From NCBI GenBank assembly GCA_033675265.1, contig JAUJYZ010000499.1, forward strand, positions 248,001 through 312,000: a DNA stretch of 64,000 bases, in the 5' to 3' direction. How positions within the stretch are numbered: position 1 is the first letter of the stretch; the number at the start of each line of letters is the position of its first letter. The DNA comes from Actinostola sp. cb2023 (taxonomy: Eukaryota > Cnidaria > Anthozoa > Actiniaria > Actinostolidae). A model generated the notes under the pieces. It saw only the letters and a program-made list of their open reading frames with translations. It searched no databases and was not told where the DNA came from. Position numbers and translations under genes: made by a program. Shown one piece after another: positions 11,699-23,183 of this stretch.

Positions 11699-12372
11699 TC
11701 ATCACTGGAAGACCTTATACAACACCATTCATCCTGGCACAAGCTCCTTAGAACCACATCGTACGTACTACGCTTCATCAAGCACGCTAGGAAAGAGAAG
11801 ACGACTCACAAGACGCTTGCAGTCACCCTAGAAGAGATGAATGTCGCATGTGAAGTGATGATAAAACATGTACAGCGTACCCAATACAGCCAAGAAATCT
11901 CAGCATTAACGTTCGTCCAACAAGTCAAGGTCCATAGCAAGATAGCCAACTTGAATCCAATTCTTGTAGACGGGATTATGCGCGTAGGAGGAAGAATCCA
12001 CAACGCACCGGTCGTGTACGACACTGCACACCCCTTCATCCTGCCAAAGGACCACTATGTATCTACATTAATAGTGCGTCACTACCACAACCTCCTAGGC
12101 CACGCGGGACGAGAACATGTACTCTCCGCCATCCGCCAGCGCTGTTGGATTGTGAACGCAAGGTCCATCGTTCGTCGACTGTTGAGAGAATGCGTAACGT
12201 GTCGCAAGAGAAATGCACCAGTGGTCACCCAGATGATGGCCGATCTACCCAAGGAAAGACTTACACCATATCAACCACCTTTTACTTACACCGGTATCGA
12301 TTTCTTTTGCCCCTTCCACAGCAAACGTGGCAGAAGAACTGAGAAGGTTTATGGTTGTATCTTCGTGTGCTT
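11699..12372 (+). pseudogene. BEL/Pao integrase N-terminus, truncated by a Tc1/mariner-like insertion
   Basis: After a TAA at 11696-11698 the frame reopens (11837 onward). It reads an integrase zinc-binding domain with HHCC residues (HYHNLLGHAGREHVL, then RECVTCRKRNA). The start of the core follows, with the first catalytic Asp in YTGIDFFCPF (about 12285-12315). It runs into KVYGCIFVC and is cut at 12373 by the terminus of the Tc1/mariner-like element. Only about 11 bases between that element's right end and element X (16669-16679) could be leftover integrase sequence, so the rest of the core is absent here. Confidence 0.85.
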
Positions 12373-12374
12373 TA

Positions 12375-12870
12375 AAGTGCTACTTGGACGAACATCAGTC
12401 AAAATTTAAAATGAGCTGTAATTTTGCTGAAGTAATTTTGAACGACATATTAATAACTGTTTGGCATTAAGTTAAAATGTTGCTTTCATATTCCAATGAG
12501 AAGTACTGTTTTTCTTACGATTTAAGAATGGATTGAGTAGATGACGTCATTTACTCAACCCAATCCATCCTTAAATTGTACGAAAAACAGTACTTCTCAT
12601 TGGAATATGAAAGCAACATTTTAACTTACAGTGCAGACACACTAACCGGGACCACCTGAACAAAACTGACCAATGAGATTACACCTAAAAACAATCACAT
12701 TCCAACAAAAACCGTCTGGGCCAATCACCGTTGAGAATTCGAAACTGGTTTTGGCGCAAAAAATTACTACTAGTACTATCGGTTTGAAATTCGAGGTCGC
12801 CGATTGTTTTTAATTTTGCTATGAAAATCCTTTTTCTACGTCTGTCAGATGTTGTAAAGTTTTATTATAG
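12375..12870. repeat. Left TIR of the Tc1/mariner-like element
   Basis: It is complementary to 16330-16666 over its whole length, apart from scattered differences and the MITE at 12470-12626. The match runs from AAGTGCTACTTGGACGAA to GTTGTAAAGTTTTATTATA. Confidence 0.9.
12470..12626. mobile_element. Near-perfect palindromic MITE inside the left TIR
   Basis: This 157-bp hairpin begins AGTTAAAATGTTGC and ends GCAACATTTTAACT, with a TA on both sides (12468-12469, 12627-12628). The two arms meet around ATGACGTCAT near 12540. The partner TIR at 16.5 kb lacks it and joins the two flanks with a single TA. It therefore inserted after the TIRs were established. Confidence 0.93.
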
Positions 12871-13219
12871 CCACACTTCAATTATCGACTTATTTTACAC
12901 TTTATTTTAGGGGAGACATCTATATATATAACACAAATAGAAGTACTGTACTCTCTAGCATGTGAACTGTTTGTTGTTGTTGATCGTATCTTTACTCAGA
13001 TAAGTACAGCAATAAGACAACAAACGTAAGAGCACTAACTACTATATTGGGATTACAAATCACAAGTATCAATATAAATGAAACACAACATAGTTTTATT
13101 CCTGGCCTTAGTGCCTTGTAAATATCTCAGTGTCAGAATAAATCAAAAGTAAATCATATTGTCAGTGTACATGGACGTGAACTCAACTTTATAGGTTTAT
13201 AGATTAGAAATATGACAGA

Positions 13220-14238
13220 TTAGAAGTACGAAAGCCTTCGACTCGACATGGTCTTGGGTATTCCCGCGCCATCAAGTGGCGACATGTCTGCTGTTGTTAG
13301 CAAATTGTCTACTTGCAATGGCGCAAAACTTCTTCTGTTGTACTGTTCAATCATGAAGGGTAGTTTCCAGTCACTGTTTTCGTCTAGCGGTACTTTATTA
13401 TTGAGTGCCTTCTTTAGGGTGAGGAGGTCGCGATCTAAATGCAGTCGATCAGTCCCAGCATATTTCATAAGGTTACACTTCTTCAAACGAGGTCTCATTA
13501 TGGCGAAGAAACTGTTGCTTGCTTTTTCTCTAGCGGCCTTGAAGTTCAAAAAGTTGTCCTTTGATTTTGACGACTTTTTATCTAGCTCTTTGATGAGGCT
13601 TTGAAGCTCTGTGATTTCAGATCTAAATTCTGGATGTTTGCTTTGAAAATTACAATGATCGATCCCAGGGCAAGGTGTTTTTTTATCACACTGCCTCTTT
13701 TGATGTCCAGGTTGATGGCAATTAGAGCAGGTTTTGACTCTTTTAGGGGCCGCTTGATCGTAATTTTCGGCTTCTTGTAGCAGTCGTGTGTACTCGTATT
13801 TCGCACTTGAGAGGCGCCCATCGAGTAACTGAATTTCTTCGGTCAGGTTTTCCTGTTTCTTTGCGAGGAAACCGTTAGATTCCCCTTGAGTGGAACTGCT
13901 TATAGTATTAGTATTGGTGCTGGCTTGAGACTGGTATACGTAGGTCCTGCTTGTACAGGTGCTTGAAATGTAGTAGTGACTGAAATCGTTGCTGAGGTAG
14001 TATAAGGCGGATTGGCAATCGCTTGTGTTGACAACTTTTCTATCTCTTTCATCAGTATCTTTTTCTTGGCGTAACATAGTTTCAATGGCGACGGGAAAAA
14101 AACGTCCAGGTCAGAACCGTCAATGTACTTCATCGATTCTTTAGTCTTAAATCCCCTGTCCTCGAACTCTTTCGCTAGGGAATTTAGTTCCAATCCACAG
14201 GAGATGGATGAAAGCCAACGTGAAACTTCGCTCTCCAT
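13220..14238 (-). pseudogene. SAM-like and CCHC zinc-knuckle protein, element cargo
   Basis: The minus-strand gene starts at ATG 14238. Its N-terminus (about residues 1-70) resembles a SAM domain: SRWLSSISCGLELNSLAKEF, SDLDVFF, KKKILMKEIEKL. A Thr/Ser/Pro linker follows, then a helical segment, then a zinc knuckle CSNCHQPGHQKRQC (CX2CX4HX4C) with more Cys/His right after (CPGIDHC). The C-terminal half is helical and basic with no family I recognise. The two halves lie in different frames, overlapping at 13900-14077, so either a frameshift or a short intron joins them. Zinc knuckles usually bind single-stranded nucleic acid, and SAM domains bind protein or RNA; an accessory transposition or targeting role is inference. 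It lies tail to head behind the transposase on the same strand. Confidence 0.6.
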
Positions 14239-14386
14239 GACACAAGCTAGTTCGTTTGCCGCGCATTTGAAGCTTTCACTAATGAATATCTAGACAGAGA
14301 TTGAACTGATAACAGCGTTACCCAATCAGATTATCACGTTCTCACGACTCACATATACTATACGTCAATCATTAGGTATTACGTAA

Positions 14387-15036
14387 ACCCGGACCGGAAC
14401 TCAAAGCAGCGCCCAAAATGAGTCAGCAATTTCTGTCGAGAACGCAGTTGTGAACGGTCACCATGTTTACTTGTTCCAAGTACATATAGGTGATATTTAT
14501 GACTGTCTTCCTGAGATGAATAACTTAGTGGATCCACACGCAGTAATAGTGACGAATGCAGGAAATGTCATTGGACACCTTCCAGCAGGATTTTCTGACC
14601 ATGTTTACAACCTGTTCATACAGCTGGGCGAAAACCTCACTGTTCTTTGGTAAGTTTTCTACATCATCTTACGTGAAAAAGTTGATTTGCTAGTATATAT
14701 CCCGCTATTTATAATACTGAGAAATCAAACATAGTAAAGGGTGTGTTGAACTCGCGGCAAACATAATTATTGTCGATTTCAACGAAATGTGTTATGTTTT
14801 ATTTTGATCTGAAACGTTTCAATAACAAGAAATTATTTATTTGTTTTAGTGAGATAACTGGCATGCCTGAACCAAGTCGAAGACCTTTGCCATACCTGTG
14901 GCACAGAGGAGGTGGAATTCATATACCCTGTAGATATAATTTTTTTTTTTGTGAAAGAAAGAATCTACCCACAGTACGTCTTCAACTACAACTATCTCTG
15001 AGACATATTCCTGGTGGTTCGATTTCATGCCACTGA
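14387..15036 (+). CDS. Two-exon HIRAN-domain protein, element cargo
   Basis: Exon 1 is open from 14387 to 14649 and ends at a good donor (TTTG then GTAAGT). Exon 2 starts at 14850 after a pyrimidine-rich TTTTAG acceptor; the split codon reads through cleanly. The protein reads NGHHVYLFQVHIGDIYDCL, then VDPHAVIVTNAGNVIGHLP, then FIQLGENLTV. After the junction comes EITGMPEPSRRPLPY and GGGIHIPCRYNF. The DPHAV / VIGHLP pair is the HIRAN signature (DP-A-V then GH-P). Freestanding HIRAN genes ending in a G-I-E/H-PC-Y strand are, to my memory, common in cnidarians. No ATG lies in frame before the domain (the only upstream ATG near 14420 is out of frame), so a first exon is missing or unseen. It runs opposite to the transposase. 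Confidence 0.6.
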
Positions 15037-15270
15037 GCCTTTCAACTACAGTAACTAATATATCCTAAGAAATAATTGATAGACAAAGAACAATCGTTTA
15101 TTATTCACCTCGTGATCACTGAAGTACATGCAGTTGTAATTTATAATCGCACCAAATATTTTACTTTTGTTTATATAAAATATCTTTCAGTGAGAATTTC
15201 TGTGTATGTGTATGATGTATTTTTAGCTGTCTTTGGGTTACACATGAACTACGAGTACTCCGCAAAATTG

Positions 15271-16319
15271 CTACAAGTAACCACAGTGTCTGAAGTACAT
15301 TGAGGAGGTTTCTGGTGTTACTTCTATGCATGCGTTATAAATAGCAATATCAGTTTGTTGTTCAGCAAGGAGCTGGTTACGCCTTAGGTAGCATTTGATC
15401 TGGTGGAAACAAAGCTCGCACGTATTCAAGTGTGGAGAATATGGAGGCTGGAAAAGAAGACGTACACCATAATCCCCTAACATGTTGGTTAACAGTGCTT
15501 CAACAAAATGCCCATGGTGAAATCCGCAATTATCCATTATTACAGTGTCTCCTCTTTCAAGTAAAACAGATCCATCATTTCTTTGAAGTTCAACAGCTTC
15601 TTCAAAAAATAAAAGCATCTCGTTCCCATTAGATGCACCGATCAGGATGTTCATATAATCTACACCTTGCATGGAATGAAGTAAGTTTATTGTATATGTA
15701 GCATTTGATGCATATTTTTGGATCTCGAATGCTTGTTCTCCAACGTAGCTGCTACCATATTTTCTATTAGCGGTCGTTTTTAGCACACTGCTCTCATCGA
15801 AAAAATGAAGTGTAGCTGGATTCAGGTCGCTAACTTGATCTAGGTACATGTTTACACGAGCAACGTTGTTTTCTGTAGTTGATTCTAGTGGCGTGACACT
15901 AAGCTTTTTATAAGACATCAGTAAATCTGATTTCACACACACCTTTTTATAGCAGAATTGCTTGGGACATCTAATGGATGAACAACACCATCGAGAACTA
16001 ATCTCTGCTGTATCTCGGATATATATGTACTAGGTTTTATAAGCTTTTCATGTTCAATAAATTCGACAACATCGGGTGTCATTTTCGGCTTCGGATGTGC
16101 TGATTTCGGGGTTGGCAGTGACGAATTCGTAATATCATAATTCCTTAGAACATTTCTGACAAAGTGGCGACTTGTTCTTGCTAAGTTGGCAATCTGATGT
16201 TGGGAGTTGTTTGCGTGGTATAAATCTAAAACCCTTTCGCGGAGCATACCAGGCAACTTGCTACCAATCAAATACACGCCACCTCTTCTATTTACTTGGA
16301 CCTTTACTATCGGCAACAT
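15271..16319 (-). pseudogene. Tc1/mariner-superfamily DDE transposase, one frameshift
   Basis: It starts at ATG 16319, just inside the right TIR. The first part (16319-15933) has a paired-type helix-turn-helix (LPGMLRERVLDLYHANN, QIANLARTSRHFVRNVL). A CENPB-like second HTH follows (KMTPDVVEFIEHEKLIKP). The catalytic part (15942-15271) carries FFDESSVLK (first Asp), VIMDNCGFHHG (second Asp) and FQPPYSPHLNTCELCF (Glu), about 38 residues after the second Asp by my count. The two parts meet in a (GT)n run at about 15934-15942. Two extra bases there put the rest out of frame, so a microsatellite slip probably killed it. An intron is less likely. It would cut and paste the surrounding element at TA sites. 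Confidence 0.9.
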
Positions 16320-16329
16320 ATTGGTATAA

Positions 16330-16666
16330 TATAATAAAACTTTACAACATCTGACAGACGTAGAAAAAGGATTTTCGTAGCAAAATTAAAAACAATCGGC
16401 GACCTCGAATTTCAAACCGATAGTACTAGTAGTAATTTTTTTGCGCCAAAACCAGTTTCGAATTCTCAACGGTGATTGGCCCAGACGGTTTTTGTTGGAA
16501 TGTGATTGTTTTTAGGTGTAATCTCATTGGTCAGTTTTGTTCAGGTGGTCCCGGTTAGTGTGTCTGCACTGTAATGCCAAACAGTTATTAATATGTCGTT
16601 CAAAATTACTTCAGCAAAATTAAAGCTCATTTTAAATTTTGACTGATTTTCGTCCAAGTAGCACTT
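16330..16666. repeat. Right TIR of the Tc1/mariner-like element
   Basis: Inverted match to 12375-12870 without the 157-bp MITE. It abuts the transposase start at 16319, so promoter signals for the transposase probably lie inside it. Confidence 0.9.
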
Positions 16667-16915
16667 TAACAGCCGTGTACCTGTACTACAGATCCATGGT
16701 TACACCGATCTGGAGGTCAACAGCTTATTACAACGGAGAATGCGTGACAGACAGGAATTCCACACTATCTGTAATTATTTATTTACTCTACAATTTGAAT
16801 TGCGTAATGTGCCGAATTGCATAAGCTAAACGTTCAGATGTTTAATAAATTAGTTGGCTAAGGCAAATTATCATAGTTAGTGCGGTTTTGTAACTAGTAT
16901 CCTTGTCAAAGTATA

Positions 16916-17884
16916 GTGCGCGTTTCTACTGAAGTGCAAATAGCGGCACTTGTTACTTGCAGTTATGATGCCTTTGTTGGTGGTATTTGCAGTGGTAGTT
17001 CCTCAAATCCAGCAAACGCTATATTTGAGACACTCGACAACTGCAGGAAAGATGTGAAAGGTCACTTAAAGACATTTAATTGCTACGATTTAGCTCTAAA
17101 AACCGAAGCAGATCCTCTTCTAGCCATGGCTGGTAAGTAGTTATCTATTCGGCACCACGAAGTTGCCTGCAAATAAGAATGCTAGTGACCAACATGCACT
17201 GCAGAAAGAGGAAAGTGAAAATATTGTATAGAGAAAATCTGTTGGAAGGATCTAGTGCACAACCGTTCATAGCTGGACCAGAATCGCCATTGCCGGCCAT
17301 TTCAGAAGAGCTTCCACAAGGATGACGGTTAAAATCAGCGAAAAAAGGAGGCCGGTTCAACAACAATCAAAGACAATATCTTGCAATTGATGACAAGTTC
17401 CGAAATGGAGAGACAACTGGCCACAAATTCGACCCAGCACAGGTGGCTCAAGACATGAGATATGCCAAGCATGATGATGGAAGTCGACGATTTACTGTAG
17501 AAGAATTATTGAAACCTCAGTAAATCTTACTTCTCAAGAACAGCAGGGAAGCTAAGACATGGAAAATCTAGAGGTACTGAAGATAGCGATGCCCAAGCTA
17601 TAGAAGACCAGGCCATCTACTCCTCTACTCGAGATTTAATTATCCAGGAATGTCACATAGCGCACCGAATTACGTACGATGTGTACAACATTTGTGAGAT
17701 GTGTGCAACAAAGCGGCTGAAAAGGCTTAGTATTGCCATGTTGCGCACAATCTGCAGCTACTACAATATCAATATAGAAGATGTTCCAGAAACACGTAAA
17801 GCACCTTATATCAAATTAATTTCACAATTAGTATCCTCGTGTACATGTGGAGAATCGGGGAATCCTATTTCAATAAAGGTTGTC
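16916..17884 (+). pseudogene. C-terminal part of the X/T transposase-like family
   Basis: The first open piece (16916-17140) has no recognisable match. From about 17355 the reading matches the tail of the 35.9-41.0 kb gene. It shares GRFNNNQRQYLAIDDKF / RNGETTGHKFD, a short acidic KHDDGSRRF motif, then KSYFSRTAGK. After a frame change near 17520 it continues with AHRITYDVYNIC, LRTICSYYNINIEDV, RKAPYIKLI and CTCGE. These correspond to GETTGKKAD, RDTDGQRLF, VESYFSRLAAK, LRKICQHFEIPV and RKAPYIEMI in the other copy. The homeodomain-like and SAP-like segments are present; the catalytic core and C2H2 finger are not. The LINE insertion at 17884 cuts its 3' end; about 0.25 kb of X resumes at 47969. 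Confidence 0.7.
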
Positions 17885-18027
17885 GTCTCGAGGAATACAA
17901 GATGGACATAGACTCAGCGGTCATGCTGGACGGTCGTCTCTAATATCTGAGCGAAACCCACGGTTGTAGCTCCGTAAATCTACTATGGTTTCGGAGTAGA
18001 GTTACTATTTAGAAAGAGATTATACTT

Positions 18028-18840
18028 ATGAGTAAAAGAAGAGTTCGAGAGCATATTTCTTCAAGTTCGTCACAAGAAACATCGCCCATTCACAATATTT
18101 TAAAGATGTCGGACGAAGAACACGTGCAAGAAGATGAAGAACCACCAACGCTCTCAATGATATATAAAATACTTATGGAAGTCCAAGGATACACGAAAAA
18201 GATTATGCATGAGAACTCTATTATGAAAGCTGAACATGAAGAATTAAAGGGGTCAGTAGCTGTAATACTACAAGAAAACGAAGAGCTAAAGGCTAAATGT
18301 AAGCAACAACAAGACGAGGTACGGGAGTTGAACTTCAAAGTTAACAAACTAGAAGATTCACAAGACGACCTAAATCAATACCAACGTAAACATAACCTAG
18401 AATTCCATGGAATTCCTGAAATGGACGAAGAAGATCTCGAGGCCATAGTTGGAGAAATAGCAAAAGAAATTGACGTAGATGATTTCGAATACAACGATAT
18501 CGATATAGTCCACAGGTTGCCTTCAAAACTAAAGCCTAGGCCTATAATTGTGAAGTTTAAATACTACAACGACAAGAAAAATCTCTACGCGGCGAGATGG
18601 AAGCTTAAAAAATTCCAAAATGAATCGGAACAGAGATTGAATGGTGCCAAGAGAATCTATATCAACGAAAACCTCACAAGCCAAAGAAGAAAACTGTTTA
18701 CCGAAGTAAGGAAGAGGGCCAAACAAAATCATTGGCATGGTACGTGGACCACGGATGGCAAAATCTTCATAAAAAAGGAAAGAGGGGGAAGAAGCCATAA
18801 AATAGGAAAGCAAGCTGACCTTGAAGACTTTTACTTTTAA
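18028..18840 (+). CDS. LINE ORF1 protein (coiled coil plus L1-like RNA-binding domain)
   Basis: This is a 270-residue open frame. A short acidic N-terminus leads into a long coiled coil (about residues 60-120; ENEELKAKCKQQQDEVREL, VNKLEDSQDDLNQYQRK). It is followed by the L1 ORF1-type RRM/C-terminal region: NLEFHGIPE, IVHRLPSKLKPRPIIVKF, KRIYINENLTSQRRKLF, and GTWTTDGKIFIKK. Such proteins trimerise, bind LINE RNA and act as chaperones in the RNP. It is intact as far as I can read. ORF2 starts about 310 bp downstream on the same strand, a normal LINE spacing. The start ATG at 18028 is the first of the open frame; a second ATG at residue 27 is possible. Confidence 0.85.
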   Translation: MSKRRVREHISSSSSQETSPIHNILKMSDEEHVQEDEEPPTLSMIYKILMEVQGYTKKIMHENSIMKAEHEELKGSVAVILQENEELKAKCKQQQDEVRELNFKVNKLEDSQDDLNQYQRKHNLEFHGIPEMDEEDLEAIVGEIAKEIDVDDFEYNDIDIVHRLPSKLKPRPIIVKFKYYNDKKNLYAARWKLKKFQNESEQRLNGAKRIYINENLTSQRRKLFTEVRKRAKQNHWHGTWTTDGKIFIKKERGGRSHKIGKQADLEDFYF

Positions 18841-19151
18841 TGGAGCTCAATAAGCTAAGTATTTTCTGAAATATAATCTCGATATACACGACTGAAAACT
18901 TTACAAATTATACTCCGTACCGTTATTTGTACAACCAAATTAATTATGCGTAAGCGGAGCTAAACCGGGAGTTCATTACGGCTGCATTGTTTGTTTTGTT
19001 ATTGTACGACACTTTTTCGCTCTCTCGATGTATCTCAATGCATGCTTTTATGTGATCAATATTCTATATTTGTCGTTTTGTACAGTTTTTTGTTCTCAAT
19101 CTTTTGTTAGGGCTTCGACGATTAAAATGAACAAAAATATACTCCAAATAG

Positions 19152-22100
19152 ATGAATTTAAACATTGATTTGATATCACTCAATGTCCGAGGAATGCGGG
19201 ACTACAAAAAAAATCGGAAAATGATGAATTGGGTTGTAAAACATGGAGGCAATGTAGGAATTTCATTTTTACAAGAAACACACAGTACACCAGATATTGA
19301 GTATAAGTGGAAACAGCGTTTCAAAGGAGAATTAGTTTTTCACACGGTACTACACACAGTAGAGGAGTGGCAATTCTTCTTGGGGATAAATTAGAAAACA
19401 AAATAATTTCTCAAATACGAGATGAGGATGGAAGGTTGATTATATTGCTATGTGAAATACAAGGGAAAAATTGTCTTTTAATTAATTCGTATTTAACAAA
19501 TGAGGAAAAGAACCAAATTGAATTTTTGAAAAGCATTTTTCAAAAAATTTAGGATATTGACTTGCCAATTGATACATCAATAATATGGGGGGGCGATTTT
19601 AATTTTGTAAGAAATCTCGACCTGGAAACATCAGGAGGGAATCACATGCTTAAAACTGGTTCAATCGAACAACTACAAATACTTTTAGAAGAATTTGATT
19701 TGTGTGATATTTGGCGTGTTCGAAATCAAGATAAAAAACGTTTTACATGGAATGGAAAAGCCCAAGGAAAAGCATCACATCCTACTGAAAGTCTATATCG
19801 TCGTCTAGACTTCTTTTACATTTCCGACATATTACAACCGATGGTACAAGAGGCAGATATAATTCCAGCACCAGCCACTGATCATTCATCGATAACCCTT
19901 AGTATAAAACCTCTACCAAATAGTAAACATGGACCATGTTCTGGAAAATGAATAATTCACTATTAGACGATAAAAAGTATGTTCAAATGATTAGGGATTC
20001 AATAGGAAATACGAAAAATGAGCTTAAACAAAACATATTTAACCCACATATGAAATGGGAGTTTATGAAATATGAAATAAGAAAAGCATCTATGTCGTTT
20101 GCCAAAGCTAAAGCTAAAACATCTAGAAACTTACATAAAGAGATAGAAAATAAAATAAAGGAAATAGAACAGAAAAATGATTGGGAACATGATGAGAGTT
20201 TATCATATAAACATGAACATCTAAGGCAAGAATTAAATAAATTAAGTGACCAAATTACAAATGGAATAATAATGAGGTCTAAGGCAACTTGGTTTGAACA
20301 AGGCGAAAAAAGCAGTAAATACTTTTTAACTTTAGAAAAAAAACGCAAGTCTAAGACTCACGTACGAAAGATTTTAGAGGGTGATAAAGAAATTACAAAT
20401 CCTTCTGAGATTCTAAAAAAATTAGATAACTTTTATAGTGATATGTTCTCTGCAAAGAGTGATTTATCAGAAGAACAGTGCACAAACTTTCTAAACAATC
20501 TGGAAACACCTAGAATAAATGATCAGGAAAAGGAAAGTTGTGAGGGCTTATTGGCAAATAAAGAATGTTATGAAAGCGTAAAAGAAATGGGTAACAATAA
20601 AACACCTGGAATGGACGGTTTAAGCAAAGAATTTTATTATACTTTTTGGAGTGAATTAGGACAAATAATGGTTGACTGCTTTAATTATAGCTATGAAACA
20701 GGTTCTCTAGCAACAACTCAAAACCAAGTTAGTATTACTTTACTGGAAAAGCCTGAAAAAGATATCAGACTCATTGGAAATTGGAGACCAATAAGTCTTA
20801 TAAATGTGGATACTAAAATCTGTAGCAAGGCGCTATGTAATAGATTAGCCAATATAATGCTTAAATTAATACATCCTAATCAGGCAGCATTCGTAAAAGG
20901 AAGAAATATTGATGAACCTCTGAGGTTTTTAGCAGATTTAATTGATTATTCAGAGAACAATGAAAATAGTTCTTTTATCCTCTTTGCAGCAGACTTCCAA
21001 AAAGCTTTTGACTCAATTGAACATAATTTTATATTTGCTGTTCTTCAACATTTTGGATTTGGAGAAAACTTTATTAAATGGATTAAGATATTGCTAACAA
21101 ACTCTAAGAGTTGTATTCTTAATAATGGTGTGGCATCAAATTTGTTTGAATTAAAAAGGGGAACAAAACAAGGTGATCCAATATCACCATATTTATTTAT
21201 TCTGACCATTGAAATAATGGCTCAATTAATTCGTAACAATCAAGAAATACAAGGTATACAGCTTGACAACGAAATGGAAGAAACTAAACTGGTTCTGTTT
21301 GCAGATGATGCTACATTTTGTGTTCAAAACGAAGTATCACTACATATCATCTTGCAAGAGTTAGAATTATTTAAAACCTACTCATCTTTACAGTTGAATT
21401 TGGAAAAATCGGAGGTTGGATGGATTGGCCTAGAAGTAAATAACTTATTAAGTGAGGTAAAAATTAAGAAGAAAATAGACTTCAGTATTAGTGGAATTAA
21501 AATCCTCGGGATTTATTTGTCACACAATAAGGAGTATGTACAAAAAAACAACTTTGAAAGAGTGTTTGAAAAATTTAAGTCTGTCTTATCTGTGTGGAAA
21601 ATGAGAAATGTGACATTGTATGGAAAAGTACAAGTGGTTCGATCACTTGCCATGTCACAATTATTATATGTGTGCTCGAAGATACCCGTCCCAAAGACTT
21701 TCACCTCAAAAGTAGTGAAAGAAATAGTAAGGTTCATATGGCATGGTAGAAAACCAAAAATTAAATATAGAACGTTAATAGGTGACCTTGATAAAGGAGG
21801 AATCAGACTGCCCGACCTGGAAACCATTATTCAAACTAATCGGGTAGGATGGGCTTTAAAAATGATGGAAAACACAAGTTGTTATTGGAAATGGTTTGCC
21901 AAAAGGATTTGTAAAACCGTCGGCGGTCTTGATATTTTAGGAGAAAATTTTGATTTATCCAGAATAAATCTTAAAAATATTCCAACTTTCTATAACGAGA
22001 TTCTTAATTCATGGTGCAACATTAGTGCTACTAAGGTAGAAAGTGTCGCTGATATTCTTCAGCAACCAATATGGATGAATAGATATATTCATTTGGAGCT

Positions 22101-22973
22101 TGAGTATATCAATGTAAGGAAATTTGTAGATAAAGGAATACTAATATTAAACAATGTATGGGACAAAAAAGGTGATCCAAATTGGGATGATATCAAGGCA
22201 AAAGGAAAATGGAGTGATGGTGAATATATGACCTGGCGGAGTATTATAGACGCATTACCAGCAGACTGGAAGTACAAACTTAAAATATCGTTTTTTCCTG
22301 ACGTTAAAAGTCAGGACAAATATATTGAGATATCCAATAGCATTATTCCTGTTTCCAAAATTCAAACCAAAATGATTTATTGGGAATTCATTGAGGACAA
22401 ATTCAAAAATCCGACATCACAAAAGTATTTTTTGAACAAATTGAGCATTCAGGACATTGAGTGGTTATCTATTTATCAAAGAGTGTATAGTATAGCCTTA
22501 CAAATAATATCAGATTATGGGCATTTCAATATAAGATATTGAATAACTGTCTTTTCTTTAATAAAGAATTATATAAATTTAAAATAGTGGAATCGCCAAA
22601 TTGTACCTTTTGTAAGCAATCGATTGAATCTATTGAACATTTTTTTGTTGAGTGTGTATACTCAAAAACATTTTACACTAATGTTAAGGATTGGTTAAAA
22701 GGCGCGAATATAAAATTACCAGATCTAAAATTGAAAAATATAATAACAGGAGAAAATAATGATATTATGGAAGGAATTTTATTTTGGATATATAAATACG
22801 TATTGTTTAATGCTAGATCAAAAAAGAGACTACCTGAGTTAAGGAACTACCAAATGACATTACTAGAATATGAAAAAATTGAATATATTACTGCCAAAAA
22901 GAACTCTAAGACTTACACTCATTTAAAGAAATATGAAAAATTGCAAAAAATATTAAGAGATATCACAACGTAG
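19152..22973 (+). pseudogene. LINE ORF2: endonuclease and reverse transcriptase
   Basis: An apurinic-type endonuclease comes first (ISLNVRGMRDYKK, FLQETHS, WGGDFNFV, RLDFFYIS, ATDHSSI). RT follows, with KTPGMDGLSKEFYY, WRPISLINVDTKICSK, AAFVKGRNI, FAADFQKAFDSIEH, KRGTKQGDPISPYLFIL and active site LFADDATF (about 21295-21320). A C-terminal Cys/His knuckle CTFCKQSIESIEHFFVEC (about 22599-22653) closes it. L1/Tx1-group features are the APE endonuclease plus this knuckle. Damage: a frame change near 19350, an in-frame TAG at 19550-19552, and frame changes near 19930 and 22530. The RT block 19936-22542 is one long open frame of 868 codons, so decay is recent. It would nick DNA and prime reverse transcription on target DNA. 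Confidence 0.93.
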
Positions 22974-23183
22974 CCTTTAATACATGTAATACTTTAGTTA
23001 TGTTTTCATGTATGTATGTATATATCAGGAGCCCATTACTAGGAGCCTCCATCTTCAGTATTGCCTCTATGAGACGGCGTAGTCGTTTTTCAGGATATTT
23101 TTAGAACAGCTTTTCCCGCGAAGAATCTTTCAGCCAATCAAAACTCACCATGTTTGCATAATTAATCCTCATTCATAAACAAA

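Larger units (their letters stand above)
12375..16666. mobile_element. Tc1/mariner-superfamily element with long TIRs and three genes
   Basis: The termini begin AAGTGCTACTTGG and end CCAAGTAGCACTT. A TA sits on each side (12373-12374 and 16667-16668), and the flanking bases also allow TTAA. The long terminal inverted repeats are 16330-16666 on the right and 12375-12870 on the left, the left one enlarged by a 157-bp MITE. The body is about 4.3 kb and carries a minus-strand DDE transposase (15271-16319), a minus-strand SAM/CCHC gene (13220-14238) and a plus-strand HIRAN gene (14387-15036). Most Tc1/mariner elements carry only the transposase, so the extra genes are unusual. It is inserted in the BEL integrase. 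Confidence 0.85.

Noticed and set aside
16669..16690. Continuation of BEL integrase right of the mariner-type element
   Set aside because: Only about 11 bases could match before the TIR of element X; too short to claim.
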